Positions 15,576-23,928 of a stretch of 35,187 nt of DNA are shown piece after piece. The position numbers were made by a program, and so were the translations under genes. This DNA is from an uncultured Desulfatiglans sp. (GTDB taxonomy: Bacteria > Desulfobacterota > DSM-4660 > Desulfatiglandales > Desulfatiglandaceae): contig LR026961.1 of NCBI GenBank assembly GCA_900498135.1, positions 3,381,708-3,416,894 on the forward strand, read 5' to 3'. Each line of letters begins with the position of its first letter. The first letter of the stretch is position 1. The notes beneath the pieces were generated by a model. That model did no database searches and was not told the DNA's origin. It saw only the letters and a list, made by a program, of their open reading frames with translations.

Positions 15576-16664
15576 ATGTCACCCATGGCCCGTTCGTTCG
15601 ATACCCGCTGTTCTCTTTCTCCATCCCATACGCTGCGCGCTTTGCTCTTTGCGATGCTCCTTGGGGCCTTCGGCTGCGGCCATGGCGGCGAGATTGTCAA
15701 GGAGACCACCGTCGCCACCGGCGATCTCGGTGGTCTCAAGGCGGAAGACCGGGCGATGCTCGACGAGATCAAAAAGACCGTCGTCAAGCCGGCGGCCGAT
15801 GAAGGCATCAGCAGCATCATCGAAGAAACGCCGCACTTCACCGTGTCCGAATACCTCGCCAGGTACCCTGAGGCCAGGGCGATGGTGGCCGACTACCGCG
15901 TAGGCGGAAATGACGTCCTGAACATCACGGTTTACGAAGAAAAGGACCTTTCCCGGGAGGCGGTCCGCGTCTCCGGAAAAGGGTACATCTCCTTCCCCCT
16001 AGTGGGCCAGCTCAAGGTTGCGGGTCTGACCACCACGGAAATCGAAAGGCTGATCTCCGACAAGCTGGCCGAGCAGCAGTACCTCTTGGACGCCCACGTG
16101 TCGGTCATGGTCACCGAATACAACAGCCAGCAGTTTTTTGTCCTCGGGGCCGTAGACAGTCCCGGAGCCTATCCCCTCCAGGCACGGGAGCGGGTTCTGG
16201 ACGCCATCTCCAAGGTAAAGGGCCTGGAGCATGAAAAGGCCAGCAGCAAATTGATGCTCATCCGGACCCTCAACCCCGACACCGGAAAAGAGCAGAAACT
16301 CGTGATCGACATCAACCTGAGGGACCTTCTGAACCGCGGGGACCAGGCCTCCAACATCTATCTCGCCGACCGTGATGTCCTCTACGTGTCGCCGGTGGAG
16401 CACTACTACATCATCGGACAGGTGAATACGCCCGGCTCCTACAACATACCCGAAAACGGGATCACCCTGGTCGAGGCCATCGGTATGGCCGGGGGCTTCA
16501 GCCGGATCGCCTCCCGCAACAATACCCGCATCATCCGCGTCGAAGACGGCGTCGAAAAGATCATCCAGGTAAAAGTCGATGCCATCACCGACGCCGGCAA
16601 AAAGATCCACGACGTGGTCATCAAGCCGGGCGACATCATCGTTGTGCCGGAAAGCTTCTTCTAG
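15576..16664 (+). CDS. Polysaccharide export outer-membrane lipoprotein (Wza-like, SLBB domains)
   Basis: 362 residues from ATG 15576, which has AGAAGGA 8 bases upstream; the frame is open from 15486 but that start lacks a site. The N-terminus (LRALLFAMLLGAFGC) is a signal peptide ending at a likely lipidated Cys. A Poly_export domain begins near residue 106 (YRVGGNDVLNITVYEE) and includes ISFPLVGQLKVAGLTTTEIE. It is followed by two SLBB-type segments, FVLGAVDSPGAYPLQ and YIIGQVNTPGSYNIPENGITLVEAIGMAGG, and the closing IKPGDIIVVPESFF. Wza-family proteins form the outer-membrane channel for capsule or EPS and dock on the Wzc-type kinase, encoded 17 bases downstream. Secure family assignment. 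Confidence 0.92.
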   Translation: MSPMARSFDTRCSLSPSHTLRALLFAMLLGAFGCGHGGEIVKETTVATGDLGGLKAEDRAMLDEIKKTVVKPAADEGISSIIEETPHFTVSEYLARYPEARAMVADYRVGGNDVLNITVYEEKDLSREAVRVSGKGYISFPLVGQLKVAGLTTTEIERLISDKLAEQQYLLDAHVSVMVTEYNSQQFFVLGAVDSPGAYPLQARERVLDAISKVKGLEHEKASSKLMLIRTLNPDTGKEQKLVIDINLRDLLNRGDQASNIYLADRDVLYVSPVEHYYIIGQVNTPGSYNIPENGITLVEAIGMAGGFSRIASRNNTRIIRVEDGVEKIIQVKVDAITDAGKKIHDVVIKPGDIIVVPESFF

Positions 16665-16681
16665 GACTTTCGAGATACCCT

Positions 16682-19006
16682 ATGCCTGACGACCCCCAAG
16701 GCGAAGAACAACTCGACCTTCGCGACTACCTTCGCGTGATTCTCAAACGCCGGTGGACCATCATCACCGTCTTTGCGGTAATCTTCATCAGCGTGGGCAT
16801 CTATACCTACACGGCTACGCCGATCTACAAGGCCTCCACCCGCCTGGTCATCGAGAAGGAAAACCCGAACGTGGTGTCCATCGAGGAGGTCATGGCGGTG
16901 GACTCCTCCGGCACGGACTACTATCAGACCCAGTACAAGATCATCGAAAGCCGCTCCGTCGCCCGTGAGGTCATCAGCCGCCTCGATCTGAACGAGAGCG
17001 AGGAGTTCTTCCCCGAGCCCAAGGACGACATCCTCTCCAACCTGAAGCGCTCCGTCCGGGAGACCATTCATTCCTGGAAAGAGGGCATCCAGTCTCTCCT
17101 CAAAAGCGGCGAGGACAAGGCCGATGCGTCGACCGTTGAACTGGATCCCGACTCCGCGCTGGTCTCCGCCTTCATCGGCCGGATCGAGGTCTCTCCCATC
17201 CGCAACAGCCGCCTGGTCGACGTAGGCTTCGAGGCCAAGGACCCCCTTCTCGCCACCCGGATCGTCAACACCCTTGCAAAGGCCTACATCGACCAGAACC
17301 TGGAGATCAAGCTGAGGGCCGCCCAGGACGCGGTCAGGTGGCTCCATGAGCGGATCGAAGTGGAGCGCAAAAAGGTCGAGCAGGCCGAGCAGGCGCTCCT
17401 CAGATATAAAGAGGAACACGATATCATCACCGATTTCACCAGCGACACCGAGCATGTGACGGCCCAGAAGCTCGCCCAGCTGAACGCCCAGGTCGTGGAT
17501 GCGGAGGCCATCCGTGTCGAGGCGGAGACCCGATACCAGCAGGCACTCCGGCTGAAGGGGTCGCCCGACCTGCTCGACTCGATCCCCGAGGTCCTCAACA
17601 ATGAACTGATCCGCCAGATCAAGACCATGGAGGTGGATCTCTTCAAGCGGATGTCCGAACTCTCCAAAAAATACGGGAGGAACCATCCCCAGATGGTGGC
17701 CATCGAGGCCGAGCTGAAGACCCTCGAAAGACGCAAGCAGCAGGAGATCAACCGGGTCATCAATTCCCTCAAGAACCACTACGAAGTGGCCGTCGCGAAG
17801 GAGGAATCGCTCAAGCTCGCCCTGGCCAACCAGAAGAAGGAGTCCCTCGAACTCAATCAGAAGGCCATCCAGTACAGCGTCCTCAACCGCGAGGTCGAAA
17901 GCGCCCGGGAGATGTACAACCTCCTGATCAAGCGCTTCAAGGAGACCACCCTCACAGAGGATATGCGGACCGGCAACATCCGGGTCATCGACCAGGCCGA
18001 GGTGCCTCGCAGCCCGGTAAAGCCCAACAAAAAGCTCAACCTCCTCCTGGGCCTGATCGTTGGCCTCGTGGCCGGCACGGGCCTGGCCTTCTTCTTCGAA
18101 TACCTGGACAACACCATCAAGATCCCGGACGACCTTAAACAGCACCTGAAGATCCCCTACCTGGGCCCGACCCCCTTGATAGAGGCAGCGGGAAATCCCG
18201 GGGATAAAGGTTCCCCATCTACCGATCTGGTCTGCCTGCACGCCCCCAAGTCCACGGCCAGCGAATCCTTCCGGGGGATCCGCACCAATATTCTTTTCTC
18301 CTCCGCCGAGGGGGCGCCCCAGGCGATCCTGGTGACGAGCCCCGGGCCCAGGGAAGGAAAGACCCTCACCACAACCAACCTCGCTGTCGCCATGGCCCAG
18401 TCCGGCAGCAAAGTGGTCCTGGTCGATTGCGATCTGCGCCGTCCCAAGATTCACAGCCTGTTCGGCGTCTCGAGGGAGCGTGGGTTCACCAATCTCCTGG
18501 TGGGGAATGCCGAGCTCGACACCACGGTGGTTTCGACCCAGGTGCCCAACCTGGACCTGATCGTCTCCGGGCCCCTCCCTCCCAATCCTTCCGAGATGCT
18601 CGGGTCGACCCGGATGGCGGACCTGCTCGCGGAGTTGAGAAAACGCTACGACCGGATCCTGATCGATTCACCCCCCATCACGGCGGTCACGGATTCCGTC
18701 ATCCTCTCCAAATACGTGGACGGGGTTGTCCTGGTCATCCGGGCTGGCGACACGGTCCGGGAAGTCGCCAAAAACGCCCTGAATCAGCTCCAGGCCGTCG
18801 GTGCCCACATCCTTGGCGGCATCCTGAACGCCGTCGATATCGGCAAGGACAAATACTACTATTACTACTACTATCAGTACTACCACTACTACTACGGCGA
18901 CGACGGCGAAAAGAAAAGATCCCGCCGCGCAAAGCGCAAAAAGAAGGGCTCCAAAAGCGCCTACTACGCCGGCAAAGACGAACTCGGCACAGAAAAAATC
19001 TCTTAG
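16682..19006 (+). CDS. wzc: Wzc-like polysaccharide co-polymerase and BY-type tyrosine autokinase
   Basis: 774 residues. A Wzz domain with a first membrane helix at about 21-40 (WTIITVFAVIFISVGIYTY) is followed by a long coiled periplasmic region (about 190-420), a GNVR-like segment with SRSPVKPNKKLN near 440, and a second helix near 450-470. The cytosolic BY-kinase domain has Walker A GPREGKT (about 554), Walker A' LVDCDLRRPK (about 580) and Walker B ILIDSPP (about 658). The C-terminus carries the autophosphorylation cluster: 12 Tyr in residues 725-738, interrupted by one Gln and one His, then a Lys/Arg-rich tail. Kinase cycling of this cluster controls polymer length and export; the phosphatase partner is encoded next. 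The Tyr codons form a TAC/TAT microsatellite. Very secure. Confidence 0.95.
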   Translation: MPDDPQGEEQLDLRDYLRVILKRRWTIITVFAVIFISVGIYTYTATPIYKASTRLVIEKENPNVVSIEEVMAVDSSGTDYYQTQYKIIESRSVAREVISRLDLNESEEFFPEPKDDILSNLKRSVRETIHSWKEGIQSLLKSGEDKADASTVELDPDSALVSAFIGRIEVSPIRNSRLVDVGFEAKDPLLATRIVNTLAKAYIDQNLEIKLRAAQDAVRWLHERIEVERKKVEQAEQALLRYKEEHDIITDFTSDTEHVTAQKLAQLNAQVVDAEAIRVEAETRYQQALRLKGSPDLLDSIPEVLNNELIRQIKTMEVDLFKRMSELSKKYGRNHPQMVAIEAELKTLERRKQQEINRVINSLKNHYEVAVAKEESLKLALANQKKESLELNQKAIQYSVLNREVESAREMYNLLIKRFKETTLTEDMRTGNIRVIDQAEVPRSPVKPNKKLNLLLGLIVGLVAGTGLAFFFEYLDNTIKIPDDLKQHLKIPYLGPTPLIEAAGNPGDKGSPSTDLVCLHAPKSTASESFRGIRTNILFSSAEGAPQAILVTSPGPREGKTLTTTNLAVAMAQSGSKVVLVDCDLRRPKIHSLFGVSRERGFTNLLVGNAELDTTVVSTQVPNLDLIVSGPLPPNPSEMLGSTRMADLLAELRKRYDRILIDSPPITAVTDSVILSKYVDGVVLVIRAGDTVREVAKNALNQLQAVGAHILGGILNAVDIGKDKYYYYYYYQYYHYYYGDDGEKKRSRRAKRKKKGSKSAYYAGKDELGTEKIS

Positions 19007-19029
19007 CTGCATGCCTGTAGTTTTGCCTT

Positions 19030-19055
19030 TCCTTTGAGCTTTCAGTCTCAAGCTC
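19030..19055. repeat. Dispersed repeat just upstream of the phosphatase gene
   Basis: CTTTGAGCTTTCAGTCTCAAGCTCC belongs to the degenerate family seen at 8814, 10761 and 12206. It occupies the place where a ribosome binding site for the gene starting at 19058 would be expected. Confidence 0.5.
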
Positions 19056-19057
19056 CA

Positions 19058-19825
19058 ATGATCGACCTTCACTGCCACATACTCCCCAACGTGGACGACG
19101 GGCCTCAGTCCGTGGATGAGAGCCTTGCCATGGCAAGACTAGCCGTAAAAGACGGCATCCGCGAGATCGTGGCTACGCCCCATTCCCTGAACGGCATCTA
19201 TTCGAATTCGACCCAAAATGTGGTTTCCGGAGTGGCAGCCTTTAATGAAATCCTCTCCGCCAACGGAATTGACCTGAAGGTGTATCCGGGCGCTGACCTT
19301 CATCTCTGCAAAAATATGATCCAGCGGATAGAAAACGGTGAGGCCTGCACCATCAATAACGCGGGGAAATTCATCCTGCTGGAGCTTCCATCCCAGATGG
19401 TCCCCAATGGCGTTAAAGATGAGATATTTGCCCTCAAACTGAACGGCATCACTCCGATCATTACCCATCCCGAACGGAATGCCGTCATTCAGCACGATCC
19501 AAACATCCTCTATGAGCTTATCCAGATGGGTGCGCTCGCGCAGGTGACGGCTATGAGCCTGACCGGCGATTTTGGAGAGTTTATTGCCAACGTGTCCGGA
19601 ATCCTTGTGCGGGATCGGTTGATCCACATGATTGCGACAGACGCCCATTCCTCCGTGGATCGACCCCCGGTTTTATCCGATGCGGTTGAACAGGTCGGTG
19701 AGCTGCTTAAAAACTATGACGAGGCCCTCAGCATGGTCAGGGCAGTTCCAGAGGCGATTTTCTCAGGGAGATTCCCCGATCTGGGCGAGCGCAGTCCGGC
19801 GAGACGTTCGGGAAAGGCTGCCTGA
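19058..19825 (+). CDS. CpsB/YwqE-type PHP-family protein-tyrosine phosphatase
   Basis: 255 residues from ATG 19058; the frame could also start at TTG 19034, but MIDLHCHILP is the natural beginning. PHP metal ligands are visible: DLHCHILPNVDDG (residues 3-15), VATPH, the Glu in LLELPSQ, IITHPERN and IATDAHS. This is the manganese-dependent phosphatase that dephosphorylates the Tyr cluster of Wzc/CpsD-type kinases, and the kinase gene lies 51 bases upstream. It acts in the cytoplasm at the inner membrane. No ribosome site is evident because a dispersed repeat fills the leader, so translation may be weak or coupled. It is the last gene of the GC-rich export module. Family secure. Confidence 0.9.
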   Translation: MIDLHCHILPNVDDGPQSVDESLAMARLAVKDGIREIVATPHSLNGIYSNSTQNVVSGVAAFNEILSANGIDLKVYPGADLHLCKNMIQRIENGEACTINNAGKFILLELPSQMVPNGVKDEIFALKLNGITPIITHPERNAVIQHDPNILYELIQMGALAQVTAMSLTGDFGEFIANVSGILVRDRLIHMIATDAHSSVDRPPVLSDAVEQVGELLKNYDEALSMVRAVPEAIFSGRFPDLGERSPARRSGKAA

Positions 19826-19907
19826 ACGTAAGCGTCACACCTACCCACCTAGCAAGGGGTTGCGGATGGGTGTAAGATCGTCGGCATCTGCTGTAATTAA
19901 TCCGAGT

Positions 19908-19951
19908 GGCCGGATGATCCCGGGCCGTTTCCGACCCGGGATCATCCGGCC
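19908..19951. terminator. Perfect 17-bp inverted repeat, strong hairpin
   Basis: Arms GGCCGGATGATCCCGGG (19908-19924) and CCCGGGATCATCCGGCC (19935-19951) pair without mismatch around a 10-base loop. It lies 83 bases after the phosphatase stop. No T-run follows, so it could be a factor-assisted terminator, an mRNA 3' stabiliser or a REP-like element. I found no second copy in the window. Confidence 0.6.
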
Positions 19952-20000
19952 GGCCTCAAAGTAGTATGCCAAGGCTTTCGCCCGGTTTGGAGGTGAATAG

Positions 20001-20036
20001 ATGAGCATGGTGGTTTTGAAGGGCAATTTTGTTTGA
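20001..20036 (+). other. Short frame with strong ribosome site (possible leader peptide or gene remnant)
   Basis: ATG 20001 is preceded by GGAGGTG at ideal spacing and encodes only MSMVVLKGNFV before TGA. It may be a leader peptide ahead of the variable cassette, or the surviving start of a gene replaced during cassette exchange. Nothing proves translation. Confidence 0.3.
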
Positions 20037-20163
20037 AGGGCTTTTTGGGCGGATAAAATGGGATTCCAACATCTAAAATGGAACCTTTTTTCAATCCTAA
20101 TGCAACTATTTCAATAGGTTGTTGGGATCTTACCCCAATATCGCATCTTAAATTTTGAATTGT

Positions 20164-21510
20164 ATGTTCGCTCTTTTCAAACGTAAATTCCACAACCTCA
20201 TCTCCGACAAAAAATTCTCTGAGATCCTCACCGGCTCCGTCTGGGCCCTGTCTGCGCGGGTCATCGCCACAGCCCTCGGCATGGTCAGTAGCATCATCAT
20301 CGTCCGATGGTACGGGGCCGAAGTTTTGGGCATCGTGGCCGTGCTCCAATCCTCCCTTATGTTGGCAACCATTTTTACGCTACTTGGTACAAATACCTCC
20401 ATCCTCCGCCTGATCCCAGAACATTTGGCCAAGTATTCGGCTACATCCGCGTTCAAGGTCTACCGTAAGACACAGTATTTTGTGGCGGGGCTATCGGTAA
20501 TCACGGGTGCCATCCTATTCTTCGCTTCGGGTTTCATTGCTTATACAGTTTTTCACAAACCCCATCTCCGCTTCTATTTTGCCCTTGCTGCCGTTTTCAT
20601 CATTTTTGAATCTCTGCTGAGTTTAAACACCCAGGCAGTGCGAGGGCTGCGTTTGATCAAGCTATTCGCCCTCATGCAGATGCTGCCTCAGTTTTGCAAG
20701 TTAATCATCCTGATCCCAATTACGATTTCTTTCCACAACTTGGATAATCCCGTTTATGCCATGTTCGCATCTATAGTGATCGCTGCCTTGGTTGGGGCGT
20801 TTATCGTAGACAGAGCTTTCAAAAGTAAGACAGGGGCGAACGACAGGGCACAGCATATGCCAATCCGAGAGATTCTGTCGATGTCGTTCCCCATGCTCAT
20901 GACTGCCACCATGACTTTTGTCATCGGACAAACCGGGGTGATCATGTTGGGTATGTTTAGATCGGAGGCAGAGATCGGCTACTATTCCATTGCCGTGAAG
21001 CTTGCAACTTTGACTGCCTTTGTGTTAAGCGCAGTAAATAATATGGCTGCTCCTAAGTTTGCTGAATTGCATTTTACTGATAATGTAGAAGAACTTTTTC
21101 GAATAGCCAAGAAATCTGCTAAACTCGTTTTCTGGATTACAACACCTATTTTGCTTGCACTTGTTACGCTTGGCAAGCCCATACTCTCCATATTTTTTGG
21201 CGAGGATTTTTCAGGATGTTATCCGGTTTTGCTGCTTCTGATTTTTGGCCAGTTCATTAACTATATGTCCGGATCAACGGCTATGTTTTTGAACATGAGC
21301 GGCCACCAAAAAGTATTCCAAAATATTATGTTCTTAGTTGCGATGTTCAACATTTCAATTAACGCTGTTATGATTCCAATCTCTGGGATGTATGGGGCAG
21401 CTATCGCTGCCACGTTAAGCCTTGCCGGCTGGAATATCGCCTCCCTCATGTATATTAAAAGCAAATATGGGAAAACAACAGCCTATTTTCCCATTTGGAA
21501 ATTCAAATGA
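20164..21510 (+). CDS. wzx: Wzx-type polysaccharide flippase (MOP superfamily)
   Basis: 448 residues from ATG 20164; a TTG three codons upstream is also open. About 12-14 hydrophobic helices run through the whole protein, as in MATE/MOP exporters. The N-terminal signature SVWALSARVIATALGMVSSIIIVRWYGAEVLGI is characteristic of the polysaccharide biosynthesis flippase family. It would move the undecaprenyl-PP-linked repeat unit across the inner membrane. It opens the AT-rich cassette, and its stop overlaps the next start (ATGA at 21507), so it is translationally coupled to the beta-propeller-like gene. Composition drifts from mixed at the 5' end to AT-rich at the 3' end. Family secure. Confidence 0.92.
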   Translation: MFALFKRKFHNLISDKKFSEILTGSVWALSARVIATALGMVSSIIIVRWYGAEVLGIVAVLQSSLMLATIFTLLGTNTSILRLIPEHLAKYSATSAFKVYRKTQYFVAGLSVITGAILFFASGFIAYTVFHKPHLRFYFALAAVFIIFESLLSLNTQAVRGLRLIKLFALMQMLPQFCKLIILIPITISFHNLDNPVYAMFASIVIAALVGAFIVDRAFKSKTGANDRAQHMPIREILSMSFPMLMTATMTFVIGQTGVIMLGMFRSEAEIGYYSIAVKLATLTAFVLSAVNNMAAPKFAELHFTDNVEELFRIAKKSAKLVFWITTPILLALVTLGKPILSIFFGEDFSGCYPVLLLLIFGQFINYMSGSTAMFLNMSGHQKVFQNIMFLVAMFNISINAVMIPISGMYGAAIAATLSLAGWNIASLMYIKSKYGKTTAYFPIWKFK

Positions 21511-22565
21511 AATATCTTATCACACTCAAGCCTCTTACCCATGAAACGACCATCCATTCTTATTCAGTCCTGGCTGAACTCAACTGGCGCACGAAAACCA
21601 TAGAAAGATGGTTGAAAATACCCGCCGCCAATTTCTCTGGCCGGAATTCATATATGAGGAGCTTTTCCCAAGGTATTTGTAAGGATGGCGACAAGTTGTT
21701 TCTATCAGGTTGGAACTTTTTAATTGAAATAAAGTATTCTTCTTTTGAAATAATTAATGTTTTTTCACATCGATTTATGTCTGATATTCACAGTTTAGAT
21801 GTTACGCGAAATGAACTATTTGTTTGCTCAACTGGGATTGATACGTTGTTGTGCTTTGATCGTGAAGATTATAGTTTGAAATGGTTTTGGCGTATTGAAG
21901 ATTCAGACTTGGAACGAAAGCAAGCAATTCCGACATCTCTGTCTTTTTTAAAAAAGAGAGGATCCTTCGTTGGAAAAGTGATCAGAAAGTCAGGCTTTTT
22001 CCACTTGTTAAGGCTTATTAAGGTTAGATTTGAAGATAATGAATATCGGGCAACAGACAAGACCAAGTCTGCATATCATGCATATCATATGAATGAAGTT
22101 AAACTAAATAAAAATAAAATTTATCTTTGTACAAAAGGTTGGAATGATATCAAATTTGTTAGAAGTTCTATAATAGAGCTTGATATGCAAACGCAACATG
22201 CTGATTTTTATGCAAGTCCAGGAAGTTTTTGTGGAGCTCATGATTTGCTATTTATGAACGGCCAAAATAAGCTGTTAGTTACGGAATCTGGAAGTGAATC
22301 AGTAGGGATAATGAACACAGTAAATAATAGCATTGAACATTATAAGCTTAGTCAAAACGACTATTTTGTTCGAGGCATAGCACCAAAACCAGATGGTTTT
22401 CTGATTGGATTCTCTCCTGATAGATTGCGAACTTGTGGGACATCTTATCCGTTCATTAGGGAGTACGATAAAAGGTTAAATCAAATTGGTGAGGATTTTA
22501 CTATTGAAGGTTTTTATTCTGATTGTGTTGGTGGCGCAATCCACAACTTGCTATTGGTGCAATGA
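21507..22565 (+). CDS. Hypothetical protein, probable beta-propeller, in the glycan cassette
   Basis: 352 residues, ATG overlapping the wzx stop. No signal peptide. The chain is a string of short beta segments with spaced motifs such as DIHSLDVTRNELFVCSTGIDTLLCFD, HMNEVKLNKNKIYLCTKGW, GAHDLLFMNGQNKLLVTESG and GIAPKPDGFLIGFS, each resembling one propeller blade of the NHL/WD-like kind. The order 'HSLDV', 'AYHMNEV', 'GAHDLLF' gives regularly placed His residues on blade starts. I do not recognise a named family. Proteins of this shape occur in O-antigen loci and may bind or modify sugars. The gene is strongly AT-rich. Cytoplasmic location is likely; function unknown. Confidence 0.6.
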   Translation: MKYLITLKPLTHETTIHSYSVLAELNWRTKTIERWLKIPAANFSGRNSYMRSFSQGICKDGDKLFLSGWNFLIEIKYSSFEIINVFSHRFMSDIHSLDVTRNELFVCSTGIDTLLCFDREDYSLKWFWRIEDSDLERKQAIPTSLSFLKKRGSFVGKVIRKSGFFHLLRLIKVRFEDNEYRATDKTKSAYHAYHMNEVKLNKNKIYLCTKGWNDIKFVRSSIIELDMQTQHADFYASPGSFCGAHDLLFMNGQNKLLVTESGSESVGIMNTVNNSIEHYKLSQNDYFVRGIAPKPDGFLIGFSPDRLRTCGTSYPFIREYDKRLNQIGEDFTIEGFYSDCVGGAIHNLLLVQ

Positions 22566-22617
22566 GGCGAGGCAGACAATTCCGTAATATAAAACATTTT
22601 GGGTAATTCAAAAAGCT

Positions 22618-23916
22618 ATGACAGCCGTAAATATGATTAGAAAAAGAATACCCACAAGAGCAAAAGTATTTTTAAAATCTTCTGCTGCACTATCTTTCCG
22701 AATTAGCCGCTATGGAATTAACTGGCGTCGAAAATTAGCTAATGCCATCACACTTTCAGACGGTGTGTCCTCCACATTTTTTGGGTACCATGACAAAACT
22801 CCTTTTAGTAGGGATGGTCGAAAAATCCTTGCCATGTCTATACCAATCTCCGATGTTAAACTTGAAAGTGAATGTACCCCTATTACTCTCGGCTATTTTG
22901 TTAAAATGGAAGATGGGGAGTTCAGAAATGAATTCATTCCATTTTCAGAGACAACGACTTGGTGTTGGCAACAAGGTTGCATGCTACAGTGGCACCCATT
23001 AAAGTCGGACACGCATGTTGTATTCAATGCGCTGATTGAGGACGGTGTCTATGGTTCAAAGATCTTCGACATTGTGCACCTGAGTGTAGTAAGAGAATTC
23101 GCATATCCGATTTATTCAATTGATCCCACAGGCAAATACGCTGCGAGCACTAATTTCTCACGATTAGGTCGTCTTCGCCCAGGTTATGGTTATCGAGTGC
23201 TTGCGGACCTTACGGCATCTGATTCTGCCCCTAGCCATCAAGGTCTTTCTATATTTGATTTGTCCAGCGGAGAAAAAATAATTTTGCTTGTTAGTCTCGA
23301 AGACCTTGCCAAAACGGCAGGGGACCCCGGAAGCCAGCACTACATCAACCACGCCACCTTTTCTCCCGATGGCAAACGAGTTGTTTTCTTCCATGTATGG
23401 GAGCGTGGGGGTAATAAGGGAAGAGGCTTGCGTGTATGCGAGGTGGATCTGACCACAGGAGAGTGGTCCGAGGTGGAGGGCGACCGGCTCGTATCGCATT
23501 ACTGTTGGCGGGATGAAGATTGTTTTCTGGCAACCACACTTGATAATACGGGCACATGGAACTATACACTTTACAACCGGCAGGAAAAAAGTCGTACGGA
23601 TTTAAGTTTGCCTTTTAGTGAAGATGGCCACCCAATGTTTCATCCCCATGACAAGAGGATTATTGTTACAGACACTTATCCTGATAACTGCCGTGATCAG
23701 AAATTGTTTTTGGCCAACCTGGAGACCAGGAAGGTCCACAAGATAGGAGCGCTATACAGCCCTGTTAAATATCGTAAAGAAGTCCGATGTGATTTGCATC
23801 CACGATGGGATAGGGAAGGAACCTATGTGGTGGTTGATAATACGCATTTAGGAAAGCGAAAGATGTCCTTAATCAAAGTTAACGCAGTATCTTTTAATAT
23901 GATGAACTTGCTTTAA
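22618..23916 (+). CDS. TolB/oligogalacturonate lyase-like beta-propeller protein
   Basis: 432 residues from ATG 22618 (ATG 22630 also possible; neither has a strong ribosome site). Recurrent blade motifs of the WD40-like/TolB type are visible: FFGYHDKTPFSRDGRKILAM, GCMLQWHPLKSDTHVVFN, YINHATFSPDGKRVVFF, DGHPMFHPHDKRIIVTD and RCDLHPRWDREGTYVVVDN. The repeated H-P/H-x-x-F-S-P-D pattern recalls oligogalacturonide lyase (Pfam 14583), a Mn-dependent seven-bladed lyase that uses blade His residues. No signal peptide, so it is not obviously secreted. It could be a sugar-modifying enzyme or a glycan sensor; there is no proof of lyase activity. The middle of the gene (about 23290-23480) is less AT-rich than its ends. 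Confidence 0.65.
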   Translation: MTAVNMIRKRIPTRAKVFLKSSAALSFRISRYGINWRRKLANAITLSDGVSSTFFGYHDKTPFSRDGRKILAMSIPISDVKLESECTPITLGYFVKMEDGEFRNEFIPFSETTTWCWQQGCMLQWHPLKSDTHVVFNALIEDGVYGSKIFDIVHLSVVREFAYPIYSIDPTGKYAASTNFSRLGRLRPGYGYRVLADLTASDSAPSHQGLSIFDLSSGEKIILLVSLEDLAKTAGDPGSQHYINHATFSPDGKRVVFFHVWERGGNKGRGLRVCEVDLTTGEWSEVEGDRLVSHYCWRDEDCFLATTLDNTGTWNYTLYNRQEKSRTDLSLPFSEDGHPMFHPHDKRIIVTDTYPDNCRDQKLFLANLETRKVHKIGALYSPVKYRKEVRCDLHPRWDREGTYVVVDNTHLGKRKMSLIKVNAVSFNMMNLL

Positions 23917-23928
23917 AAGGTTCAGCTT

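Larger units (their letters stand above)
19826..20163. other. Intergenic boundary between export module and variable cassette
   Basis: 338 bases without a clear gene. The left part is GC-rich and holds a perfect long inverted repeat (19908-19951). The right part (from about 20010) is AT-rich and leads into wzx. A short frame with a strong ribosome site occurs at 20001. This is where base composition changes, as expected at the edge of an exchanged gene block. No JUMPstart/ops element (GGCGGTAGCGT) is present. Confidence 0.6.

Noticed and set aside
20040-20070. JUMPstart/ops element upstream of wzx (GGGCGG...)
   Set aside because: GGGCGGATAAAATGG does not contain the required GGCGGTAGCGT core.
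19942-20349. Minus-strand frame with SQQPIEIVALGLKKGSILDVG as a possible gene fragment
   Set aside because: It overlaps the start of wzx antisense, has no ribosome site, and matches no family I recognise.
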